Assembly (NCBI GenBank): GCA_047639475.1
Contig: JBLIOD010000006.1
Span: forward strand, 19,271 to 83,270
Direction: 5' to 3'
Length of the DNA stretch: 64,000 nt
Source of the DNA: JAAELZ01 sp047639475
GTDB lineage: Bacteria > Pseudomonadota > Gammaproteobacteria > Arenicellales > Poriferihabitantaceae
In this document: positions 52,197 to 59,555 of the stretch, piece by piece
How positions within the stretch are numbered: the first letter of the stretch is position 1
How the letters are laid out: each line of letters begins with the position of its first letter
Position numbers and translations under genes: made by a program
The notes under the pieces: generated by a model
What the model saw: only the letters and a program-made list of their open reading frames with translations
Told to the model about the DNA's origin: nothing
Databases searched by the model: none

Positions 52197-53393
52197 TTAT
52201 GCTGCCAATTGAATCACGTTTTTCATTGTCACTTGGCGTGCCTGTTCATCAACGTCGAGTACTGACTCTAAACAGCGATCCGGACTATAGGCGATTGTTT
52301 GCATCGCGTTATCTACTAAGCGTGAGATTTCGGTATAACTAATTTGCTTATTCAAAAAAGCCTCCACCGCAACTTCATTGGCAGCACTCAAAATAGTTGG
52401 CATGGTGCCGCCTTGCTTGGCTGCTTGAGTAGATAACTTGAGCAAAGGGAATCGCTCTGCATCAGGTGCACTGAAGTCCAAGCGTGACAGCGCGATGAGG
52501 TCTAAAGAAGGCACACCAGATTCAATTCTATCTGGCCACCCCAACGCGTGCGCGATGGGAGTTCGCATATCAGGGCAACCCATTTGCGACAGAATAGACC
52601 CATCGACATATTCAACCATCGAATGGATGGCGCTTTGTGGGTGAATAACAATCTCGATTTTTTCGGGCGGTAATTGAAATAACGCACAGGCTTCGATCAG
52701 CTCCAAACCTTTGTTCATCATAGTCGATGAATCGACAGAAATCTTCTTGCCCATATCCCAATTCGGGTGGGCACAGGCTTGCTCAGGGGTTATTGCTGCA
52801 AATTCACTCAACGGTTTGGTTCTAAAGGGCCCGCCAGAGCCAGTGAGTATCAACCTCCTCACCCCCTTGGCCAGTAAATTATTGTCTTCGTGGGAATCTA
52901 GCTGGGTTGGCAAACACTGAAAAATTGCATTGTGCTCACTGTCTAACGGTAACAAGGTAGCCCCGGTGGTTTTAGCAAGGCTGACAATCTCATCACCTAA
53001 CATCACCAAAGGTTCTTTGTTTGCAATCAACACTGTCTTTCCTGCTTCAACCGCGGCCAAGGTAGATAGTAAACCCGCTGCACCCACAATACCGCTGACG
53101 ACGACGTTAACCTGTGCGTCACTCGCTAACTGACTCAAGGCGTCCACCGATTGCAATACTTGCGTTGCGCTATTGTGGCCTTTAAGCGCTGAGCGGAGTT
53201 GATTGGATGCAGTCAGGTCGGCCATAACTGCATAACTAGGTTGAAAAGCCAGGCATTGCACTAACATCCCCTGCCAATCCGTGTTGGCACTTAGGCCAAA
53301 GCAAGCGAATCTATCGGGGTGTCGCCCGATAACGTCTAGTGTACTGACGCCAATTGAGCCAGTAGAGCCGAGGATGACGACATTACGCTTCAT
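52197..53393 (-). CDS. ispC: 1-Deoxy-D-xylulose-5-phosphate reductoisomerase (IspC/Dxr)
   Basis: IspC makes 2-C-methyl-erythritol 4-phosphate in the MEP isoprenoid pathway. I start at ATG 53393, overlapping the cdsA stop as ATGA; 398 residues. The NADPH loop VVILGSTGSIGVSTLDVI is at residues 5-22. ANKEPLVMLG, the metal-ligand segment LLPLDSEHNAIFQCL, and IHPQSAIHSMVEYVDGS are canonical. An in-frame ATG 24 nt upstream lies inside cdsA and is unlikely. Confidence 0.96.
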   Translation of the reverse strand: MKRNVVILGSTGSIGVSTLDVIGRHPDRFACFGLSANTDWQGMLVQCLAFQPSYAVMADLTASNQLRSALKGHNSATQVLQSVDALSQLASDAQVNVVVSGIVGAAGLLSTLAAVEAGKTVLIANKEPLVMLGDEIVSLAKTTGATLLPLDSEHNAIFQCLPTQLDSHEDNNLLAKGVRRLILTGSGGPFRTKPLSEFAAITPEQACAHPNWDMGKKISVDSSTMMNKGLELIEACALFQLPPEKIEIVIHPQSAIHSMVEYVDGSILSQMGCPDMRTPIAHALGWPDRIESGVPSLDLIALSRLDFSAPDAERFPLLKLSTQAAKQGGTMPTILSAANEVAVEAFLNKQISYTEISRLVDNAMQTIAYSPDRCLESVLDVDEQARQVTMKNVIQLAA

Positions 53394-54184
53394 CAAATGA
53401 AGGCAATCAATGGCCAACAGAGTGCGAACAAAGGCAAACCTGCTATCAGTCCATCTACCCTATCCAACACCCCTCCATGCCCGGGAATCAGATTGCCACT
53501 GTCTTTCATATCAGCCGCACGTTTGAGTTTGCTCTCACTCAAGTCACCCACTACCGAAATCAAGCTCACCGCCACTGCCAACACCGCGACCAACCCATAT
53601 TGCGCGGGTGAGCGTATGATAGAAATAGCAAAGTAACAATAAACCAAACTGATGATCGCTGAGCCTATTGCCCCGCAGGCTACGCCTTCCCAGGTTTTAC
53701 CTGGGCTAATAGTCGGTGCTAGTTTGGTTTTACCATAACGCTTACCGCCGAAATACGCCAAGGAATCTGAAGCCCATACCATTAATAAGGCCAGCAACAA
53801 TAAACCAGGGCTAATTGCATGCAAAGAGGTGAAAGCCATCCACGCGAACCAGAGCGCAAATACGCCTTTGATTAAACTCCAGCTACTGGGAGTCACAACA
53901 GGCCTACCGAGCACCGCCGTCTGCCCAAGCCAGTAAATGACACCACTGGCAATAATCCAAAAGCTAGGAAGCTTCAGGTAATAAGTGACGTAGGCTAGCA
54001 AACTTAGTAACATCGCCGCGCGAATATAATCTTCTAACGACTGCTTCGCCATGGCACTCCATTCGCGCAGCCCAACTAACATTATAATTAATACAGCAAG
54101 TGCGAAGAGCTTACTAGGCAACAAGAAGATGCCTAACAAAGCCACAATGGCCATTATTACTCCTGAGATAATTCGAGTTTTCAT
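53393..54184 (-). CDS. cdsA: Phosphatidate cytidylyltransferase CdsA
   Basis: CdsA makes CDP-diacylglycerol for phospholipid synthesis in the inner membrane. The 263-residue protein has several membrane helices and the signature region SDLSESKLKRAADMKDSGNL and PGHGGVLDRVDGL near the C-terminus (about residues 217-252). It lies between uppS (2-nt gap) and ispC (ATGA overlap) in the conserved gammaproteobacterial order. Confidence 0.95.
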   Translation of the reverse strand: MKTRIISGVIMAIVALLGIFLLPSKLFALAVLIIMLVGLREWSAMAKQSLEDYIRAAMLLSLLAYVTYYLKLPSFWIIASGVIYWLGQTAVLGRPVVTPSSWSLIKGVFALWFAWMAFTSLHAISPGLLLLALLMVWASDSLAYFGGKRYGKTKLAPTISPGKTWEGVACGAIGSAIISLVYCYFAISIIRSPAQYGLVAVLAVAVSLISVVGDLSESKLKRAADMKDSGNLIPGHGGVLDRVDGLIAGLPLFALCWPLIAFI

Positions 54185-54186
54185 TG

Positions 54187-54933
54187 TTATTTTCCTTCTA
54201 TGATTTGTTCACCGGTTTTACCGTAACGACGCTGTCGTCCCGCAAACCACTCTATCGCCTTATCTAATTGCGGCTCATCAAAATCGGGCCAATAAGTATC
54301 GGTAAAGTAAAGTTCGGCATAGGCGCATTGCCATAACAAGAAGTTACTAACTCGAACTTCACCACCCGTTCTGATCAGTAAATCCGGATCGGGAATGTCC
54401 GCTGTACTCATTGCCGCAGACAGGGTACTTTCGTTAATGTCTTGTACCTCCAACTCTCCCTTTTGAACTCGGTCCGCAAGTTCGCGTGCCGCTTGCGCGA
54501 TATCCCATCGACCGCCATAATTTATGGCAATGTTGAGATTTACACCCTCATTAGCGCTGGTCAACTCAATGGCTTTGGCTATCTTGTTTTGCAGCCGTTT
54601 AGGAAACGCAGAAAGATCACCCAGAATGCCTAAGCGAATACCATTTTTGTGTAACCGCGCTAAATCATCGCCCAATACATTGGCTAGCAATTCTAAAAGT
54701 AGTTTGACTTCGGTTGGTGGGCGATTCCAGTTTTCGCTACTAAAGGCAAATATCGTTAGGTGAGAAACACCCACCCTGGCACTGTGTTCAACAATGGTTC
54801 TGACTGATTCAACGCCTTGTCGATGGCCAAATACCCTGGGCTTATTGCGTTGTTTCGCCCACCGGCCATTACCATCCATAATGATGGCAATGTGTTGAGG
54901 GATCAACTTAGCGATGATTTCGTCCGAACTCAT
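54187..54933 (-). CDS. uppS: Undecaprenyl pyrophosphate synthase UppS
   Basis: UppS (cis-prenyltransferase) makes the C55 lipid carrier for peptidoglycan and other glycans. The 248-residue product has the catalytic IAIIMDGNGRWAKQR (residues 16-30, Asp20) and GHRQGVES, SSENWNRP, and the C-terminal DPDLLIRTGGEVRVSNFL, all of the cis-prenyltransferase family. It follows frr and is nearly contiguous with cdsA. Confidence 0.97.
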   Translation of the reverse strand: MSSDEIIAKLIPQHIAIIMDGNGRWAKQRNKPRVFGHRQGVESVRTIVEHSARVGVSHLTIFAFSSENWNRPPTEVKLLLELLANVLGDDLARLHKNGIRLGILGDLSAFPKRLQNKIAKAIELTSANEGVNLNIAINYGGRWDIAQAARELADRVQKGELEVQDINESTLSAAMSTADIPDPDLLIRTGGEVRVSNFLLWQCAYAELYFTDTYWPDFDEPQLDKAIEWFAGRQRRYGKTGEQIIEGK

Positions 54934-54984
54934 TTGTTAGAAATTAGACGCTCACAATAACAATAATAACTATTGTACTAAGGC

Positions 54985-55542
54985 CTAAACTTCCATTACT
55001 TCCTTTTGTTTTTTGTCTACTGCGGCGTCCATTTCCGCAACGTACTGGTCTGTTAAAGCTTGAATCTGTGTTTGAGCTAGCTTTTCTTCGTCTTCAGAAA
55101 TTTCTTTTTCTTTTTCCAAATCTTTCACTTGGCCAATGGCATCACGACGAATATTACGAATAGCAATTTTGCCATTCTCGCCTTCGTTCTTCACAATTTT
55201 GGTCATTTCAATGCGGCGCTCTTCTGTCATCGGCGGCAATGGAATGCGAATATGTTCGCCGGCAGTAACGGGATTTAATCCCAGATCAGATTCCATGATC
55301 GCCCTTTCAATAGCGGGCACCATGTTCTTCTCCCAAGGTTGAATAGACAAGGTTCTTGCATCCGCAACACCGACAGTTGCACACTGAGAGATCTGGGTTG
55401 GACTGCCATAGTAGTCAACCATAAGATGATCCAGTAAGCTGGTACTTGCCCGGCCTGTCCGAATGCGTACAAATTCATTTTTGATAGCTTCAACGCTTTT
55501 ACCCATGCGGGTCGTGGCTTCTTTTAGTATTTCGTCGATCAT
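54985..55542 (-). CDS. frr: Ribosome recycling factor
   Basis: RRF splits post-termination ribosomes with EF-G. I start at ATG 55542, giving MIDEILKEATTRMGKSVEAI and 185 residues, the usual length; a TTG 12 nt upstream would add four. The tRNA-like L-shaped fold motifs KNEFVRIRTGRASTSLLDHL and IPLPPMTEERR are present. The 172-bp gap to pyrH contains a hairpin. Confidence 0.96.
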   Translation of the reverse strand: MIDEILKEATTRMGKSVEAIKNEFVRIRTGRASTSLLDHLMVDYYGSPTQISQCATVGVADARTLSIQPWEKNMVPAIERAIMESDLGLNPVTAGEHIRIPLPPMTEERRIEMTKIVKNEGENGKIAIRNIRRDAIGQVKDLEKEKEISEDEEKLAQTQIQALTDQYVAEMDAAVDKKQKEVMEV

Positions 55543-55597
55543 GGCTTTATCCAATTATTTTGTTGATATCTCAGCTTAACGTAGCAACCGACGGAAA

Positions 55598-55676
55598 AAC
55601 TAGGCAAAACTTCGAGAAATAACGCAGTGATTGTCAGCCACATGCGCATCGTGATCGAGTTTGTCGATGCCTAGTT
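55598..55676 (-). repeat. Hairpin between pyrH and frr
   Basis: A 9-bp perfect stem, AACTAGGCA (55598-55606) with TGCCTAGTT (55668-55676), encloses about 60 nt. Inside it AAACT and AGTTT can extend the pairing after an asymmetric bulge. No T-run follows in the operon direction, so it may be a processing or stabilising element. Confidence 0.45.
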
Positions 55677-55714
55677 AATTTCCTTGGTCTAGCGCAGTAG
55701 TTATACTGTGACCT

Positions 55715-56431
55715 CTAGTTATGTACCAGTGTACCCACTGGCTGCCCCATTATAGCGCGCATCAAGTTGCCCTCCTCGTGAAAATTTAACACGCGAATAG
55801 GCATTTTATTTTCGCGGCATAGCGTCATGGCGGTGCTATCCATCACCCCCAATTGTTTATCTATTGCCTCATCAAAACTCAACGTTTCGTAACGAGTAGC
55901 CTCTGGGTCTTTTTCTGGGTCAGCGGTATATACCCCGTCCACCCTCGTGGCTTTAATCATTAATTGCGCACCTACTTCTAACGCGCGCAAACTTGCAGCT
56001 GTATCGGTAGTAAACAAAGGGTTGCCTGTACCCGCGGCGAAAATAACCACGCGATCGTTCTTGAGGTGTTTCAAAGCACGCGGACGAACATAGGGCTCTA
56101 CCACACCTACAATATGCAAAGCAGACATCACCCTTGCAGGTTGACCGCAAGCCTCAAGCGCCTGTTGTAAAGATAAAGCATTCATTGCTGTCGCCAGCAT
56201 ACCAATGTAATCTGAACCAATGCGATCCATGCCTTTCGATGCCGCTTGCATGCCACGGAAGAAATTACCGCCGCCCACAACAATAGCGAGTTGCACGCCA
56301 GTATCAACAATGGTTTTAATTTCGGCAGCGACAGAGGCGAGCATTTCTGCCTCAATACCGAACTTCGCATCCCCTGCTAATGACTCCCCACTTAACTTAA
56401 GTAATACTCTGTTATAAGCGGGTTTGGCCAT
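55715..56431 (-). CDS. pyrH: UMP kinase PyrH
   Basis: PyrH phosphorylates UMP in pyrimidine metabolism. The 238-residue product has the amino-acid-kinase-fold motifs LLKLSGESLAGDAKFGIE, IVVGGGNFFRGMQ, GTGNPLFTTDTAASLRA, and the C-terminal MGQPVGTLV. SD AAGGAT precedes the ATG. It lies between tsf and frr; a strong hairpin separates it from tsf. Confidence 0.97.
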   Translation of the reverse strand: MAKPAYNRVLLKLSGESLAGDAKFGIEAEMLASVAAEIKTIVDTGVQLAIVVGGGNFFRGMQAASKGMDRIGSDYIGMLATAMNALSLQQALEACGQPARVMSALHIVGVVEPYVRPRALKHLKNDRVVIFAAGTGNPLFTTDTAASLRALEVGAQLMIKATRVDGVYTADPEKDPEATRYETLSFDEAIDKQLGVMDSTAMTLCRENKMPIRVLNFHEEGNLMRAIMGQPVGTLVHN

Positions 56432-56454
56432 GTTTAAATCCTTGGTTGTGTGTT

Positions 56455-56481
56455 GATCTGGCTCAGTAACTGAGCCAGATC
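56455..56481. repeat. Strong 12-bp hairpin between tsf and pyrH
   Basis: GATCTGGCTCAG (56455-56466), loop TAA, CTGAGCCAGATC (56470-56481) is a perfect inverted repeat. ATTTTTCT follows on the plus strand only, so as a terminator it would act against the direction of the operon. On the minus strand no T-run follows and the pyrH ribosome site lies just after it. Confidence 0.7.
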
Positions 56482-56511
56482 ATTTTTCTCAAAAAACCAG
56501 TCTAGCCTACT

Positions 56512-57378
56512 CTAGGCTTTAGCAGCTTGCGCCATTACTTCAGCAACAAAATCATCTTCTTTCTTTTCAATGCCTTCGCCAACTTCGAATCGTTGAATCT
56601 GGGTCACGCTAGCACCGCCTTCTTTTAGTAACTGCTCAACTGATTGATCAGGGTTTTTAACAAACGGCTGGCCCAGTAAGGTGTTCTCTTTCAAGAATTT
56701 CTTCATGCGGCCAACGATCATTTTCTCAATGATTTCGTCAGGCTTGCCACTTTCCTTAGCTTGAGCGATAAAGATTTCTTTTTCTTTCTCAAGCAATTCA
56801 GCTGGCATATCGGCTTCAGAGATACACGCTGGGTTGCTCGCCGCTGTATGCATTGCAATATCGCGCGCCAGCTCAGTGGTGCCGCCTTCTAGCCTAACGA
56901 TAACGCCAATCTTAGCACCGTGCAGGTAAGCACCTAAAACGCCGCCATCGGCGGCAATCAGTTCAAAACGTCGAACGCTGATGTTCTCACCGATGGTAGA
57001 GATCAACGCTTGTCGCGCCGCTTCTACACCGCTAGCAGCCAGTGCGTCTAAATCAGCTGGTTTTCCCGTCAGTACCTTATTAGCTACATCGCTAGCAAAA
57101 CCTTTAAATCCATCGTCTTTTGCAGCAAAATCTGTTTCAGAATTGATTTCAACAATGGCAATCGCCGAACCGTCTTCCGCTTCAGCACTCGCTATAACGC
57201 CTTCAGCCGCAATGCGGCCTGCTTTTTTAGCCGCTGCTGAAGCGCCCTTCTTGCGTAATCCTTCAATTGCCGCTTCGACGTCACCGTCTACTTCCGCCAA
57301 TGCTCTTTTACAATCCATCATGCCAACGCCTGTGCGCTCGCGTAGTTCTTTAATAAGAGCTGTAGTTATTGCAGCCAT
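56512..57378 (-). CDS. tsf: Elongation factor Ts
   Basis: EF-Ts exchanges GDP on EF-Tu. The 288-residue product has the N-terminal UBA-like domain (ALIKELRERTGVGMMDCKRALAE, residues 7-29) and the dimer-forming core with IVEINSETDFAAKDDGF, HTAASNPACISEADMP, and LGQPFVKNPDQSV. It follows rpsB by 82 nt; a hairpin lies in the gap, as in other bacteria. Confidence 0.97.
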   Translation of the reverse strand: MAAITTALIKELRERTGVGMMDCKRALAEVDGDVEAAIEGLRKKGASAAAKKAGRIAAEGVIASAEAEDGSAIAIVEINSETDFAAKDDGFKGFASDVANKVLTGKPADLDALAASGVEAARQALISTIGENISVRRFELIAADGGVLGAYLHGAKIGVIVRLEGGTTELARDIAMHTAASNPACISEADMPAELLEKEKEIFIAQAKESGKPDEIIEKMIVGRMKKFLKENTLLGQPFVKNPDQSVEQLLKEGGASVTQIQRFEVGEGIEKKEDDFVAEVMAQAAKA

Positions 57379-57424
57379 AATAAAATCTCGTTTAGGTGTT
57401 CTTTAAAAATGTGTTTGTTGCAGC

Positions 57425-57448
57425 AGGCGCCATGTTAAAACGGCGCCT
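57425..57448 (-). promoter_or_regulatory. Hairpin between rpsB and tsf
   Basis: AGGCGCC (57425-57431) and GGCGCCT (57442-57448) form a 7-bp stem with a 10-nt loop, 13 nt after the rpsB stop. There is no T-run after it on the minus strand, so it may tune tsf expression by processing or partial attenuation rather than full termination. Confidence 0.5.
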
Positions 57449-57460
57449 TACCGTGTCTAC

Positions 57461-58558
57461 TTAGGCTAGCTTGGCAGCCTGAGTAACCCACTCTTCACGG
57501 TCGATACGACCTTTGAAGTTTAGCTCGCCGTCAATTTCTGCAATTTTCTCTGGTGTGAAAGCGGCGATTTGAGCAAAGGTAGAAATGCCCATTGCTTGAA
57601 GCTTGCCTTCAATCACTGGACCAATGCCATTGATATCAGTCAGCTTATCGGCAGCATCGCTAGCTGGGGCCTCAACTTCAGGCTCAACTTTCGCTGCTAC
57701 TTTCTTCGCCACTTTTTTAACAACTTTCTTTGGTGCTGGCGCTGCTTCTGCAGGCTCACTCGCTTCAACCACTGGCGCAGCTTCAACAACCGCTTCCGCT
57801 ACAGGTGCCGCTTCTTCAACAACTGCCGCTGGGGCTTCTTTTTCTGCTGCTAAGCCAGTTGCTTGCGAAGTTAACGAAGCAAGACGCGCATCGTTGATCA
57901 TGTCTGCTGCTGCAGCTAGATATAAACGAATGGCTTTAATAGCATCATCATTGCCTGGAATAACGTAATCAATGCCACGCGGCGAGCAATTTGTATCCAC
58001 AATAGATACCACTGGAATACCTAGCTTATTGGCTTCGTTAACCGCGATGTAATCATACTCACGATCAATGACGAATAAGGCATCAGGTAAAGAACCCATG
58101 TCTTTAATACCTGACAGGCTACGATCTAGCTTGGCTTTTTCGCGTGTAAACTGCAGCGCTTCTTTTTTACGTAGCTTGTTGATCTCACCAGAGTCAATCA
58201 TGCCTTCCATTTCTTTTAGGCGCTTAACTGAGTTCTTGATTGTTTTGAAATTGGTTAACATGCCGCCTAACCAACGGAAGTTAACGTAAGGCATGCTGCA
58301 ACGCTGCGCTTCAGTTTCGATAAGATTGCTGGCTTGACGCTTAGTACCAACAAATAAGATTTTGCCGCCGCCTGCTGCAACACCGCCTAAGTAATTTAAG
58401 GCGTCGTCTAACATTGGCTTAGTTTGCTCTAAATCAATGATGTGTAATTTGTTGCGCTCGCCAAAAATATAAGGCTCCATGCGCGGGCACCAGTAACGTG
58501 TTTGGTGACCAAAATGACAACCGGCTTCTAATAATTTACGAATAGTAATATCTGACAT
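57461..58558 (-). CDS. rpsB: Ribosomal protein S2 with C-terminal helix-hairpin-helix extension
   Basis: I start at ATG 58558 (MSDITIRKLLEAGCHFGHQ), giving 365 residues against about 240 for E. coli S2. The core (1-235) is normal, with VGTKRQASNLIE, RWLGGMLTNFKTI, and PLPDALFV-type GSLPDALFVIDREYD. Residues 236-303 are an Ala/Val/Glu/Pro-rich linker with a lysine-rich part (KKVVKKVAKKVAAK). From about 304, LTDINGIGPVIEGKLQAMGI and the following 40 residues form a helix-hairpin-helix domain like those fused to some alphaproteobacterial ribosomal proteins such as L21. The extension is in frame and its sense reads well, so it is not a sequencing artefact by sequence criteria. Confidence 0.95.
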   Translation of the reverse strand: MSDITIRKLLEAGCHFGHQTRYWCPRMEPYIFGERNKLHIIDLEQTKPMLDDALNYLGGVAAGGGKILFVGTKRQASNLIETEAQRCSMPYVNFRWLGGMLTNFKTIKNSVKRLKEMEGMIDSGEINKLRKKEALQFTREKAKLDRSLSGIKDMGSLPDALFVIDREYDYIAVNEANKLGIPVVSIVDTNCSPRGIDYVIPGNDDAIKAIRLYLAAAADMINDARLASLTSQATGLAAEKEAPAAVVEEAAPVAEAVVEAAPVVEASEPAEAAPAPKKVVKKVAKKVAAKVEPEVEAPASDAADKLTDINGIGPVIEGKLQAMGISTFAQIAAFTPEKIAEIDGELNFKGRIDREEWVTQAAKLA

Positions 58559-58741
58559 GTTTCTTTCTCTTTTTAGTAGGTTATTTCCTCCGCAGGGCTG
58601 TGTTACTAACTCATTGAATTGATTACAATGAGCACCCAAGCAAACAACTGAGTCCCGCGTGTGAATTTAGAGCCCTTTTTAAAGTTTGAGCTCCAGTAAT
58701 TTTGAGCGCGCGATTCTAACCCAAGCCATTGCGTAACGAAA
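58559..58741 (-). promoter_or_regulatory. rpsB promoter and long 5' leader
   Basis: On the minus strand TTTCGT (58736-58741) and TAGAAT (58713-58718) with a 17-nt spacer form a sigma-70 promoter. It would start a leader of about 148 nt. A long rpsB leader that mediates S2 autoregulation is known in gammaproteobacteria. A strong GGAGGAAAT lies about 30 nt before the start codon. Confidence 0.5.
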
Positions 58742-58798
58742 GCGATTCTGCGAGCATAAGGCCTGTTTTTTGAAAGTATTTATCTGCGACCCTAATTT

Positions 58799-59545
58799 AT
58801 GATCAAAACTACCGAAGAAATAGCAAAAATGCGAGTTGCAGGGCGATTAGCCTCTGAAGTGCTCGACTTCATCACGCCGCATATCGCCGCTGGCGTAAGC
58901 ACTGATGAACTTGATCAGCTTTGCCATAATTATATAGTTGATGAACAAAAGGCTATTCCCGCTCCTTTGAATTACCACGGCTTTCCAAAGTCTATTTGTA
59001 CCTCAGTGAACAATGTTATCTGTCACGGCATTCCTGCTGATAAGCGCTTAAAGAAAGGCGACGTTATCAATGTGGATATCACAGTTATCAAAGACGGGTA
59101 CCACGGCGACACCAGCCGCATGTTTTATGTGGGCAAACCCTCAGTTTTGGCTAAGCGACTTACAGAAACGGCCTACGAATGCATGATGCTAGGAATCGAC
59201 CTGGCAAAACCCGGCATCACCTTGGGCGATATCGGCCACGTAATTCAACAACATGCTGAGGCACGAAATTACTCCGTGGTGCGCGAATATTGCGGCCACG
59301 GTATTGGCGCCAAGTTCCACGAACCGCCGCAGGTTTTGCACTATGGTAAACCCGGCACGGGCATGCGAATCGAAGAAGGCATGACTTTTACGATTGAACC
59401 GATGATCAATGCGGGCAAGAAAGAAACCAAGTTGCTACAAGATGGCTGGACGGTTGTTACGCAAGACCGATCTTTATCAGCACAATGGGAGCACACCATA
59501 TTAATCACTTCCAATGGCAGCGAGATCCTGACTAAAAGCCACTAG
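58799..59545 (+). CDS. map: Methionine aminopeptidase, type I
   Basis: Map removes the initiator methionine. The 248-residue product has the five metal ligands in their contexts: the two Asp of NVDITVIKDGYHGDTSRMF, His in GHGIGAKFHEPP, Glu in FTIEPMI, and Glu in QWEHTILIT. It is divergent from rpsB and glnD starts 10 nt after it, the arrangement of many gammaproteobacteria. Confidence 0.97.
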   Translation: MIKTTEEIAKMRVAGRLASEVLDFITPHIAAGVSTDELDQLCHNYIVDEQKAIPAPLNYHGFPKSICTSVNNVICHGIPADKRLKKGDVINVDITVIKDGYHGDTSRMFYVGKPSVLAKRLTETAYECMMLGIDLAKPGITLGDIGHVIQQHAEARNYSVVREYCGHGIGAKFHEPPQVLHYGKPGTGMRIEEGMTFTIEPMINAGKKETKLLQDGWTVVTQDRSLSAQWEHTILITSNGSEILTKSH

Positions 59546-59555
59546 GTTATTTGCA

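Noticed and set aside
57569..57968. Open frames on the plus strand over the rpsB tail
   Set aside because: They mirror the Ala/Lys-rich linker of S2 in antisense; rpsB has full family support on the minus strand.
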